Below the pieces are notes generated by a model that saw only the letters and a list, made by a program, of their open reading frames with translations, was not told where the DNA came from and ran no database searches. 64,000 nucleotides of DNA, taken from positions 3,658,001 to 3,722,000 of the forward strand of contig OZ240668.1 in the NCBI GenBank assembly GCA_965198655.1, written 5' to 3'. Both the position numbers and the translations under genes were made by a program. The DNA comes from Lichenicola sp965198655 (GTDB taxonomy: Bacteria > Pseudomonadota > Alphaproteobacteria > Acetobacterales > Acetobacteraceae). Positions 51,204 through 59,148 of this stretch are shown piece after piece; within the stretch, counting starts at the first letter, position 1; every line of letters starts with the position of its first letter.

Positions 51204-52121
51204 ATGCAGCCGTTCTCCCGCTTCGCGCGCTATTTCCTGGCCGTCGCCCAGCACGGAAGCCTTCGACGCGCGGCCGAGGAGCTTCATGTCTCCGCCTCCG
51301 CGATCGATCGACAGATCCTGATCGCCGAGCAGGACTGCGAGATGAGGCTGTTCGAGCGGCTGCCCCAGGGCCTGAGGCTGACGCAGGCCGGCGAGTTCCT
51401 CCTGACCGACCTGCAACGTTGGCGGAAGGATCACGATCACACCCTCGAACGCCTTGCCGAGCTGCGGGGCCTCAGGCGCGGTCACGTGACGATCGCGCTG
51501 ATCGAGGCGCTGAGCGAGGGCTTTCTCCCCGCAACCCTGGCACGGCTGCGCCTGGGGCATCCCAACCTGACCTTCGACCTCCGCGTCCTGCGCAACAGCC
51601 AGATCCCCGAGCAGCTCCTCAGCGCGCAGGTGGAGATCGGCTTGCTGCTCGACCCGGACGCGCAGCGAAACCTCGACTGCCGCGCGAGCCTGCGGTTTCC
51701 GCTCGGGCTCGTCACGCGTCCGGATCATCCGCTCGCCGGCCATCCCCACCTCGCCCCCGGGGATCTCGCCGACCTGCGCATGATCGTTCCCGCCGACACC
51801 CTGCACGTCGCCGAGCTGTCCCGAGGACTGACGAGCCAGACCGTCCTCGCCGGCACGCAGCGCACCACCTGCAACGACATCCGGCTCATCCGCTCGCTCG
51901 TCGCCCTGGACCAGGGCGTCGCCATCCTCAGCCAGCTCGACGTCGCCGCAGACCTCGACGCGGGCGTGCTCCGGTTCACCCCGTTCAGCGCGCGCCATCT
52001 CAAGCCGCTTTCCCTCGGCATCGCCGTGGCGCCGCATCGGCAGCTTTCCCAGGCGGCCCTGACCGTTCTCCAAGCCCTGACCGATGGTCTCGACATGCCG
52101 AACGCGTTGTGCCTGACCTAA
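51204..52121 (+). CDS. LysR-family transcription regulator (HpxR-like by context)
   Basis: 305 residues from ATG 51204; ATG 51168 would add 12. N-terminal winged helix: FARYFLAVAQHGSLRRAAEE and SASAIDRQILIAEQD, then an effector-binding domain with RLGHPNLTFDLRVLRN and QIPEQLLSAQVEIGLLL. Divergent from the Rieske oxygenase, which it probably controls, with a TGCAA-N7-TTGCA dyad in between. The effector may be a purine such as hypoxanthine, by analogy with HpxR. A palindromic repeat starts 3 bases after the stop. Confidence 0.88.
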   Translation: MQPFSRFARYFLAVAQHGSLRRAAEELHVSASAIDRQILIAEQDCEMRLFERLPQGLRLTQAGEFLLTDLQRWRKDHDHTLERLAELRGLRRGHVTIALIEALSEGFLPATLARLRLGHPNLTFDLRVLRNSQIPEQLLSAQVEIGLLLDPDAQRNLDCRASLRFPLGLVTRPDHPLAGHPHLAPGDLADLRMIVPADTLHVAELSRGLTSQTVLAGTQRTTCNDIRLIRSLVALDQGVAILSQLDVAADLDAGVLRFTPFSARHLKPLSLGIAVAPHRQLSQAALTVLQALTDGLDMPNALCLT

Positions 52122-52124
52122 GGA

Positions 52125-52260
52125 AAGGCCAGGGGCGTCGCCCCTGGACCCCATGAAGGGCGGAGCCCTTCAAACCCGATTCTTGAAGTTAAGGGGTCTG
52201 GGGCCTGAGGCCCCAGCGGATCGAGCTGCGAAGCAGATCGATGGGCAGAGCCCTGGCCTT
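52125..52260. repeat. Composite palindromic repeat, copy 3 (inverted orientation)
   Basis: 136 bp between AAGGCCAGG and CCTGGCCTT, in the opposite orientation to copies 1 and 4. Hairpins CCAGGGGCgtcGCCCCTGG, GAAGGGCggaGCCCTTC and TGGGGCCtgaGGCCCCA are shared; an extra segment with ATCGAGCTGCGAAGCAGATCGAT replaces a simple spacer, as in copy 2. It begins 3 bases after the LysR stop and precedes the adenosine deaminase gene, so it is a likely terminator between the two. Confidence 0.9.
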
Positions 52261-52331
52261 GCTTGTTGGCCGAACGAGGCCGTCGGGCCCAGACGCTCGA
52301 CGGCACGCCGACCGGCCTGCCATGGTGCCGA

Positions 52332-53882
52332 ATGATTGGCCGCCCGCGTCCCGCCGTCCCGCCGCGCTTCCGGTCTGGCCGCCTCGTCGCGGCAAGCTGC
52401 GCCGCCTGGCTGCTTGGCGGATCGGCGGGCGGCGCAACGGATCTGGCGCCCGCCCCTGACCTGACCGCAGCCACCGAGCGCCTGTTCGACCGCATCGCCG
52501 GCGATCCCCTACGCCTGCGCGGGTTCCTGCAGGCGATGCCCAAGGGCGGCGACCTGCACAACCACCTCGACGGCGCGGTCTACGCCGAGAGCTTCCTCGC
52601 CTATGCGACCGAGTCCGGGCTGTGCCTCGACCCGGCCCGTCTCGCCCTGTTGCTGCCGCCCTGCAGCGACGCGGCGCCGGCGGCGGCCGGGATCCTGGCG
52701 CAGCGGCCGTTCTTGCGCGACGCGATGATCGACGCGCTGTCGATGCGCGACTTCGTTCCGTCCGCCACCGACCGTTCCGGCCACGACCACTTCTTCTCTA
52801 CCTTCGCCCGCTTCGCCCCTGCCAGTGTCGGCCACGTCGGCGAGATGCTGGCCGAGGAGGCGCATCGCGCCGCGCTCGAGCACACCGAGTACCTCGAGAT
52901 CATCTGGTATCCGCAGGTGCGGGAGGCGGCCGCACTCGGTCTGTCGCGGCCCTTCTCGGCCGATTTCGGCTCCGACCTGGCTGCCCTTCGCCCCGCCCTG
53001 CCGCGCCTGGTGGCAACGGCGCGCGCCGCGACCGACGCGGCGGAAGCCCACGAGCGCACCCTGCTCCGCTGCGGCACGGCGATGCCGGATCCGGGTTGCG
53101 CGGTGACGATCCGCTACCAGACCTTCCTGCTCCGCACCCTACCGCCGGGTGCCGTGTTCGCGCAGCTGGCCTACGGCTACGCGCTGGCCGAGACCGATCC
53201 GCGCTTCGTCGGCGTCAACATCGTGGCGCCGGAGGACGACCCGGTGGCGCTGCGCGACTACGACCTGCACATGCGCGCCCTCGGCTTCTTCCACCAGGCG
53301 CATCCCGAGGTGAGGCTGTCCCTGCACGCGGGCGAGCTGGCGCCCGGGCTGGTGCCGCCGGAAGCGCTGCACGACCACATCCGCAAGGCGGTCGAGATCG
53401 CCGGCGCTAGCCGGATCGGCCACGGCGTCGACGTGGCCGGCGAGGACGACGCGGCCGGCCTGCTGGCCGAGATGGCGCGTCGCCACGTGACGGTCGAGAT
53501 CAACCAGACCAGCAACGACCAGATCCTGGGCGTGCGCGGCGCCGACCATCCGTTCCCGCTCTACCGGGCGACCGGCGTGCCGGTGGTGCTGTCGACCGAC
53601 GACAAGGGCGTGTCGCGGATCGACCTCACCCACGAATACGTCCGCGCGGTGCAGACCTGGCACCTCGGCTACCGCGCCCTGAAGGCCCTCGCCCGCGCCG
53701 CGATCGCCGACAGCTTCCTGTCCGGTGCCCCGCTTCTCCTCGGCCCCGACGGCACCCCGCTTGCTCCGGACCCGGCGCTGCTGCGACGGAGCGACAAGGC
53801 GCGTCTGCAATGGCAGCTCGAGGACGAGTTCCGTTCGTTCGAGGCAGGAGCCGCGCGGGGGAAAGCAGGCGCTGCCCCTTGA
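52332..53882 (+). CDS. Secreted adenosine deaminase family protein
   Basis: 516 residues from ATG 52332. A basic start and hydrophobic stretch (LVAASCAAWLLGGSAG) form a signal peptide. Adenosine deaminase motifs: MPKGGDLHNHLDGAVY with metal ligands His76 and His78, LSLHAGEL, RIGHGVDV, and STDDKGVSRIDLTHEY. The length and the segment between first and second motifs fit the secreted ADGF-like branch. It would deaminate adenosine (to inosine) in the periplasm or outside, feeding the nucleoside hydrolase and base importer. A Cys in the signal could also be a lipobox-like site. Confidence 0.88.
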   Translation: MIGRPRPAVPPRFRSGRLVAASCAAWLLGGSAGGATDLAPAPDLTAATERLFDRIAGDPLRLRGFLQAMPKGGDLHNHLDGAVYAESFLAYATESGLCLDPARLALLLPPCSDAAPAAAGILAQRPFLRDAMIDALSMRDFVPSATDRSGHDHFFSTFARFAPASVGHVGEMLAEEAHRAALEHTEYLEIIWYPQVREAAALGLSRPFSADFGSDLAALRPALPRLVATARAATDAAEAHERTLLRCGTAMPDPGCAVTIRYQTFLLRTLPPGAVFAQLAYGYALAETDPRFVGVNIVAPEDDPVALRDYDLHMRALGFFHQAHPEVRLSLHAGELAPGLVPPEALHDHIRKAVEIAGASRIGHGVDVAGEDDAAGLLAEMARRHVTVEINQTSNDQILGVRGADHPFPLYRATGVPVVLSTDDKGVSRIDLTHEYVRAVQTWHLGYRALKALARAAIADSFLSGAPLLLGPDGTPLAPDPALLRRSDKARLQWQLEDEFRSFEAGAARGKAGAAP

Positions 53883-54203
53883 CCCCGGCCAGGACGAGGC
53901 TCCTCCAACCCAGACGGTGACAGGCTTCCTGTTGCCGCCATTTTCAATGAGCGGGCCGATCCGGTGGAACCCGGGTGGCAGCGGGAGGCCGATCCCCCTG
54001 ACGAAGCGTTGCAGGCTCCGGTGACTCGGGTCGGGAGTGCGACAAGCAGCCTGTTCGCGGGACCCGCCGCGGCGGTCAGGAGCCGACGCCTGGACCAGCC
54101 ATCGCCGCCGCCATCATGCCTTGCCCCACAGCTTGCGCTTGCATGGCCCTCGGTTTGCATGCCTCCTGCCCTGCATGAGCGCTCCCGCAGCCAGAGGCTC
54201 CCC
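53883..54203. other. Intergenic region
   Basis: 321 bases between the adenosine deaminase stop and the flavin monooxygenase start, both rightward. An open frame continues upstream of the monooxygenase but has no conserved motif. CCAGAGG at 54191-54197 serves as ribosome binding site for the ATG at 54204. The promoter of the monooxygenase-transporter operon is expected here. Confidence 0.4.
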
Positions 54204-55556
54204 ATGAAGCGTCAGGTCCGCCTCGCCGTCCTGCTGCACGGCGGCCGCTTCTCGTGGAAATATCCTGCCGCCAGGGCCGAGGGCGACCTCGACGTCGAGA
54301 TGTACAAGTCGCTGGCGCAGACGGCCGAACGCGGCCGCTTCGACATCATCTTCATGGCCGACGGCTACTCGATCAAGGATGACGGGCTGGGTCCGGATGC
54401 GCTCAGGAGCATGAGCACGGTGGTGCATTTCGACCCGCTGACACTGCTGGCGGTGCTGTCCACCGTGACCACGCGCATCGGCCTCGTCTGCACCGGCTCC
54501 ACGACCTACAACGAGCCCTACGACCTGGCCCGCCGGCTGGCCAGCCTCGACCACATGAGCGGCGGCCGCGCGGGCTGGAACGTGATCACCTCGCAGATGG
54601 CCAGCGAGGCGCTCAACTTCGGCTATGACGGCCCGCTCCCGACCGAGGTGCGCTATGCCCGCGCGCGCGAGTTCCTCGACGTCTGCCACGGGCTCTGGGA
54701 CAGCTGGGACGACGACGCGTTCCCGCGCGACAAGGCGTCCGGCACCTATGTCGAGCCCTCCCGGATGCACGTGCTCGACCACAAGGGCCGCTTCTTCAAG
54801 GTGCGCGGGCCGCTCAACGTGGCGCGCATGCCGCAGGGCCGTCCGGTGATCTGCCAGGCCGGCGAGTCCGAGGAGGGACGGGAGTTCGCGGCGCAGTCGG
54901 CCGACATGATGTACGGCAAGGCAGCCTCGCTGGAGCACGGCCAGGACTTCTACGCTCCGATGAAGGCGCGGCTCGCCCGGTATGGCCGGTCGCCGGACAG
55001 CCTCAAGATCATGACCGGCCTGTGCTGCGTGGTCGGGCGCACCGAGGCGGAAGCGCGGGAGAAGTTCGACCGCGTGCAGGCGACGATCAGCCCGGTCGAG
55101 GCGCGCGCCTTCGCCGTCCAGTTCATGGGCCCGGAGTTCGACCTCGACACCGACCCGTTCCTGCCGATCCCGGCCCTGCCGCACCTGGACGCCATCGCCC
55201 GACGCAAGCGGATGGCGCTCGACGTGGACGGGCACCGCCTGTCCCTGGTCGGGCTCGGCCACCGGATCACCGCCTGCATGGGGCACCTGATGATGATCGG
55301 CACGCCGTCCGCCATCGTCGACCAGATGGAGCGCTTCGTCGACGAGGGCGGCTCGGACGGTTTCGCGCTGATGCCGCACTACCTTCCGGGAAGCCTGGAC
55401 GACTTCGTGGATCTGGTGGTGCCCGAGCTGCAGCAGCGCGGCCGGCTGCGCACCGAGTACGAGGGCACGACGCTGCGCGAGCATCTCGGGCTGACGCGGC
55501 CGCCCAGCCGCCATGCCCGGCCGGAACGGCCCGGCGGGGCGTGTGCTGCGGAATGA
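54204..55556 (+). CDS. FMN-dependent luciferase-like monooxygenase (NtaA/SnaA/DszA family)
   Basis: 450 residues from ATG 54204. Typical elements: RFDIIFMADGYSIKDD, GLVCTGSTTYNEPYDLARRL, SGGRAGWNVITSQMASEALN, and VICQAGESEEGREFAAQSAD. Members use reduced FMN from a separate reductase to cleave C-N or C-S bonds in compounds such as nitrilotriacetate, sulfones or heterocycles. The gene starts an operon with an NMT1-type ABC importer and lies opposite a TonB receptor, so it probably attacks an imported small molecule. The substrate cannot be read from sequence. No FMN reductase gene is nearby. Confidence 0.88.
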   Translation: MKRQVRLAVLLHGGRFSWKYPAARAEGDLDVEMYKSLAQTAERGRFDIIFMADGYSIKDDGLGPDALRSMSTVVHFDPLTLLAVLSTVTTRIGLVCTGSTTYNEPYDLARRLASLDHMSGGRAGWNVITSQMASEALNFGYDGPLPTEVRYARAREFLDVCHGLWDSWDDDAFPRDKASGTYVEPSRMHVLDHKGRFFKVRGPLNVARMPQGRPVICQAGESEEGREFAAQSADMMYGKAASLEHGQDFYAPMKARLARYGRSPDSLKIMTGLCCVVGRTEAEAREKFDRVQATISPVEARAFAVQFMGPEFDLDTDPFLPIPALPHLDAIARRKRMALDVDGHRLSLVGLGHRITACMGHLMMIGTPSAIVDQMERFVDEGGSDGFALMPHYLPGSLDDFVDLVVPELQQRGRLRTEYEGTTLREHLGLTRPPSRHARPERPGGACAAE

Positions 55557-55571
55557 AGCGGGCGATGCCGC

Positions 55572-56642
55572 ATGGGAAAACCGGTCGGCGCCGGCCGGTG
55601 GGAACATTCCTTGCCTGACCGCCGCCAAATCCTGCGCACCGGGATCGGTCTCGCCGCCGCGGCGCTGCCGGCTCGGCCACGCCCGGCCCGGGCGACGCGT
55701 CCGCCCGCCTTCGGCCCTTATGCGCTGCGCCTGACCTGGATCAAGAACGCCCAGTTCGCCGGCGAGTACTACGCCGACAGCCGGGGCTACTACCGCGACG
55801 AGGGCTTCGCCGCCGTCGACCTGCAAAGCGGCGGCCCCAGCGCGCCGCCGGTCGAGATCGACCTGTCGCAGGGCAAGTGCCTGATGGGCATCTCGGCGAT
55901 CGACCTGACCGCCTCCGCCATCACGCAAGGGGCCGCGCTGCGCACGATCGGCTGCCTTTACCAGAAGAGCGCGTTCTGCGTGGTGTCGCTCGCCAGCCGG
56001 CCGATCCCGGACCCCAAGGCGATGATCGGCCGCCGGATCGGCGTGCAGGCCGGCAACCAGGTCGTGTTCTCGACCCTGCTGCGGTTGAACAACATCGATC
56101 CGGATAAGGTGACCACCGTTCCGGTGCAGTTCGATCCCACGCCCTTGGTGGCGGGCGAGGTGGATGGTTGGATCGGCTACATCGGCAACGAGCCCAACCT
56201 GCTCAAGCGCCGGGGCATCCCCGCCGTCACCTTCCTGTTCGCCGACCACAACTATCCCTTGTTGATGGAGACCTTCGTGGTCCGGGAGGGATCCGCCCTG
56301 CACGAGCGCGACCGGCTGAAGGCGGCCCTGCGCGCGGAGCTGCGCGGCTGGAAGGACGGCCTGCGCGACCCGGCCGGCGGCGCCGCCCTCGCGGTCGAGC
56401 GCTACGGGCGCAGCCTCGGCCTCGATCCCCGGGTAGAGGCGATGCAGTCCACCACGCAGAACACGCTGATCACGTCCCCGGACACGGCCGCGCATGGGCT
56501 GCTGACGCTGACGCCGGAGATGATGGAGCGCAACGTCCGGGTGCTGCGCGACCTCGGCAACGAGGTGACGCAGGCGACCCTGTTCGACATGTCGCTGCTG
56601 GACGAGGTTTATGCTGAAGATCCCGCCCTGGTCAGGATCTAG
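55572..56642 (+). CDS. ABC transporter substrate-binding protein, NMT1/THI5-like
   Basis: 356 residues. The N-terminus has DRRQILRTGIGLAAAALPA, a twin-arginine-type signal. The mature part is an NMT1/SsuA-like periplasmic binding fold: LTWIKNAQFAGEYYADSRGY, MGISAIDLTASAITQGAALR, GRRIGVQAGNQVVF. Family ligands include pyrimidine precursors, sulfonates and aromatic acids. It starts 15 bases after the monooxygenase stop and belongs to that operon. It delivers the ligand to the two permeases encoded downstream. Confidence 0.88.
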   Translation: MGKPVGAGRWEHSLPDRRQILRTGIGLAAAALPARPRPARATRPPAFGPYALRLTWIKNAQFAGEYYADSRGYYRDEGFAAVDLQSGGPSAPPVEIDLSQGKCLMGISAIDLTASAITQGAALRTIGCLYQKSAFCVVSLASRPIPDPKAMIGRRIGVQAGNQVVFSTLLRLNNIDPDKVTTVPVQFDPTPLVAGEVDGWIGYIGNEPNLLKRRGIPAVTFLFADHNYPLLMETFVVREGSALHERDRLKAALRAELRGWKDGLRDPAGGAALAVERYGRSLGLDPRVEAMQSTTQNTLITSPDTAAHGLLTLTPEMMERNVRVLRDLGNEVTQATLFDMSLLDEVYAEDPALVRI

Positions 56643-56652
56643 CCGCAAGCCC

Positions 56653-57504
56653 ATGACTCTTGACGAACGGAGTCCAGAGGCTGCGCCTCTGGTGGGGTCT
56701 AGGGGCAAGGCCCCTGGCCTTCCTCACACCCCTAACCCCGGCATCGACGTGAGCGCCCTGTCCAAGAGCTTCCGTGTCGGGCGCCGCCCGGTGCTGGCCC
56801 TGGACCGCATCGACCTGCAAACAGCCGAGAACAGCTTCCTGTCGCTGCTGGGCCCGTCCGGCTGCGGCAAGTCGACCATGCTGCGCATCCTGGCCGGGCT
56901 GGAGCGGTCCGATGCCGGCCGGGCGCTCGTGCACGGCGAGGAGCCGGCCGAGCTGGTGTCGCACCACCACCTGGGCATCGCGTTCCAGGATAGCGCCCTG
57001 CTGGCCTGGCGGTCGGTCGAGGCCAACATCCGGCTGCCGCTGGAGGTGGCGGGGCGTCGGCCGGCGCCGGGGCTGATCGACGAGATGGTGGCGCTGGTGG
57101 GCCTGCGCGGCTTCGAGCGCGCGCGCCCCGCGCAGCTGTCCGGCGGCATGCGCCAGCGCGTGGCGATCGCGCGCGCGCTGGTGATGCAGCCGCGCGTGCT
57201 GCTGCTCGACGAGCCGTTCGGAGCACTCGACGACATGACGCGGCTGCGTCTCAACCTCGAGCTGCAGCGGATCTGGAGCGCCCGTCCGGCCACCACCCTG
57301 ATGGTCACGCACGGGATCGGCGAGGCGGTGCTGCTGTCGGACCAGGTCGCGGTGATGAGCGCCCGCCCCGGCCGGATCGCGGCGCTGCTGGACATCGACC
57401 TGCCGCGGCCGCGCACCGCGGCGATGATGCGCATGCCTGAGTTCCACGCCTACCAGGACCGGCTCAGCGAGCTGCTGTTCGAGTCCGAGGCCAGCGACGC
57501 GTGA
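56653..57504 (+). CDS. ABC transporter ATPase (nitrate/sulfonate/taurine type) with repeat-encoded N-terminus
   Basis: 283 residues from ATG 56653. Walker A GPSGCGKST, signature LSGGMRQRVAIARAL and Walker B VLLLDEPFGALDD are present; it energises the two adjacent permeases. Residues about 8-23 are encoded by half a palindromic repeat (56674-56721), and the conserved domain begins at about residue 31 (IDVSALSKSF). An alternative GTG at 56749 would remove the repeat tail but has no visible ribosome binding site. The extra N-terminus is therefore probably translated. Confidence 0.9.
   Translation: MTLDERSPEAAPLVGSRGKAPGLPHTPNPGIDVSALSKSFRVGRRPVLALDRIDLQTAENSFLSLLGPSGCGKSTMLRILAGLERSDAGRALVHGEEPAELVSHHHLGIAFQDSALLAWRSVEANIRLPLEVAGRRPAPGLIDEMVALVGLRGFERARPAQLSGGMRQRVAIARALVMQPRVLLLDEPFGALDDMTRLRLNLELQRIWSARPATTLMVTHGIGEAVLLSDQVAVMSARPGRIAALLDIDLPRPRTAAMMRMPEFHAYQDRLSELLFESEASDA
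56674..56721. repeat. Half copy of the composite palindromic repeat, inside the ABC ATPase gene
   Basis: CCAGAGGctgcGCCTCTGG followed by TGGGGTCTAGGGGCAAGG and the terminal CCTGGCCTT. It matches the right-hand half of copies 1 and 4 (TGGGGTCCAGGGGC...GCCCCTGGCCTT). It lies between the binding-protein stop and the conserved ATPase domain, in frame with it. The left half of the element is absent. It cannot be a terminator without blocking the operon, so it may instead be a partial insertion that was domesticated as coding sequence. Confidence 0.82.
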
Positions 57505-57511
57505 GGCGCGC

Positions 57512-58252
57512 GTGATCAGGACCCTGCTCGGGACCCTGGCCGGCCCGGCGGCGCTGCTGTCGCTCTGGAGCCTGGCCGCGCTGCTGGCGGGGCACGCCGG
57601 CCTGGTGCCGACGCCGTGGGCGGTGCTGCTGCAGGTCGCGCGCGACGGGTGGACGTTCTACGGCCCCAACATCCGCCCGACGGTGGCCGAGGCGGCGGCG
57701 GGCTACCTGTGGGGCAACGGCCTGGCGATCGGCCTGGCACTGCTCGTGCTGCTGCTGCCGTCGCTGCACCGGGTCGTGCTGCTGCTGGCGACGGTGAGCT
57801 ACTGCATCCCGGTGATTGCGGTGGGTCCGCTGCTGGCGCTGGTGTCCAGCGGCCGTACGCCGATGGTGGCGCTCGCCGCGCTGTCGGTGTTCTTCACCAC
57901 GCTGCTCGGCATGCTGATGGGCCTGCGCGCGGCGGAGCCGGCCAGCCTGGAGCTGGTGCGCGCCTTCGGCGGCGGTGCCTGGCAATGCTTCCGCCGGGTG
58001 CAGCTGCGCGCCAGCCTGCCATCTCTGTGTGCAGCGCTCGGCATCGCGGCCCCCGCGTCGCTACTGGGCGCCATCCTCGGCGAGTGGCTCGGCTCGGTGC
58101 AGAACGGGCTTGGCGTCGCCATGGTGGTCTCGATGCAGCAGATGGCCGCACCCCGGTCGTGGGGCATCGCCCTGGTGAGCGGCGTGCTGGCCGGCCTCGG
58201 CTACGGGCTGGTAACGCTGGTCGGCCGGATGCTGACGCCGTGGCGGGCATGA
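57512..58252 (+). CDS. ABC transporter permease 1
   Basis: 246 residues from GTG 57512, 7 bases after the ATPase stop. Six hydrophobic segments and the permease EAA loop LELVRAFGGGAWQCFRRVQLRASLP typical of SsuC/TauC-type permeases. It forms a heterodimer with the next gene product, an arrangement known for NMT1-type importers with two distinct permeases. An ATGA overlap couples the two. Confidence 0.9.
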   Translation: MIRTLLGTLAGPAALLSLWSLAALLAGHAGLVPTPWAVLLQVARDGWTFYGPNIRPTVAEAAAGYLWGNGLAIGLALLVLLLPSLHRVVLLLATVSYCIPVIAVGPLLALVSSGRTPMVALAALSVFFTTLLGMLMGLRAAEPASLELVRAFGGGAWQCFRRVQLRASLPSLCAALGIAAPASLLGAILGEWLGSVQNGLGVAMVVSMQQMAAPRSWGIALVSGVLAGLGYGLVTLVGRMLTPWRA

Positions 58253-59007
58253 TCGGCCGCCTCGTGTCGCCGCTGCTGGCGCTGGCGATCGTGCTGCTGG
58301 CCTGGGTCCTGTTCCTGCACGTGTTCCAGGTGAGCCCGCTGATCGGCAAGTCCCCGGCCGCGGTGGCGCACTACCTGTTCGCGACGCCGGCCTCGCCGCG
58401 GAACAGGGCGGCGCTGCTCGGCGCGCTGGGCGTGACGCTCGTCCACGCGGCGTCGGGCTTCCTGCTCGGGCTCGGGCTGGGCGTCGCCGCCGCGATCCTG
58501 GTCGTGCTGTCGCCCGCGGCCGAGCGCGGCCTGCTGCCGCTGGCCATCGTCCTGCGCTCGGTGCCGCTGGTGGCGATGACGCCGCTGATCGTGCTCCTGT
58601 TCGGCCGCGGCGCCGTGGCGGTGGCGGTGATCGGCGCGCTGATCGCGTTCTTCCCGACGCTGGTGAACATGGTGCTCGGCCTGCGCTCCGCATCCGGCCT
58701 GTCCGCCGACCTGGTTCGGGTGCATGGCGGCGGCAGCGTCGCGGTGCTGCGCAAGGTCGGCTTCCCCAGCGCGCTGCCGGCCTTGTTCACGTCCATGCGG
58801 TTGTCCGCGCCGGCCGCCCTGGTGGGCGCGCTGCTGGCGGAATGGCTCGCGACCGGGGACGGCATCGGCTACCGCATGCAGCGCGACATCACGTCGTTCC
58901 GCGCCGCCGACCTGTGGAGCGCGCTGGTGCTGGTGACGCTGTGCTCGCTCGCGCTCTACACGATCCTCAGCGTGGCGGAGACGGCGGTGAGCAAACGGTA
59001 CCAGTAG
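58249..59007 (+). CDS. ABC transporter permease 2
   Basis: 252 residues from ATG 58249. Six hydrophobic segments; the EAA loop reads SADLVRVHGGGSVAVLRKVGFPSALPALF. Homologous to permease 1 and probably its dimer partner in the inner membrane. It is the last gene of the monooxygenase-transporter operon; a palindromic repeat begins 6 bases after its stop and probably terminates transcription. Confidence 0.9.
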   Translation: MIGRLVSPLLALAIVLLAWVLFLHVFQVSPLIGKSPAAVAHYLFATPASPRNRAALLGALGVTLVHAASGFLLGLGLGVAAAILVVLSPAAERGLLPLAIVLRSVPLVAMTPLIVLLFGRGAVAVAVIGALIAFFPTLVNMVLGLRSASGLSADLVRVHGGGSVAVLRKVGFPSALPALFTSMRLSAPAALVGALLAEWLATGDGIGYRMQRDITSFRAADLWSALVLVTLCSLALYTILSVAETAVSKRYQ

Positions 59008-59013
59008 GGAAAC

Positions 59014-59129
59014 AAGGCCAGGGCTCTGCCCTGGACCCGCTGGGGCCGGAGGCCCCAGACCCCTACTTTAAGAATCGGGTTTGAAGCGCTCCGCCCTTCA
59101 TGGGGTCCAGGGGCAACGCCCCTGGCCTT
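59014..59129. repeat. Composite palindromic repeat, copy 4 (between convergent genes)
   Basis: 116 bp between AAGGCCAGG and CCTGGCCTT, nearly the same as copy 1 and in the same orientation. Hairpins CCAGGGctctGCCCTGG, TGGGGCCggaGGCCCCA and CCAGGGGCaacGCCCCTGG are intact; the third stem is imperfect here (GAAGCGCtccGCCCTTC). It fills almost all of the 141 bases between the convergent permease and TonB-receptor genes, the classic place for a bidirectional terminator. Confidence 0.92.
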
Positions 59130-59148
59130 CGCCGGTCACGTCCCGACC

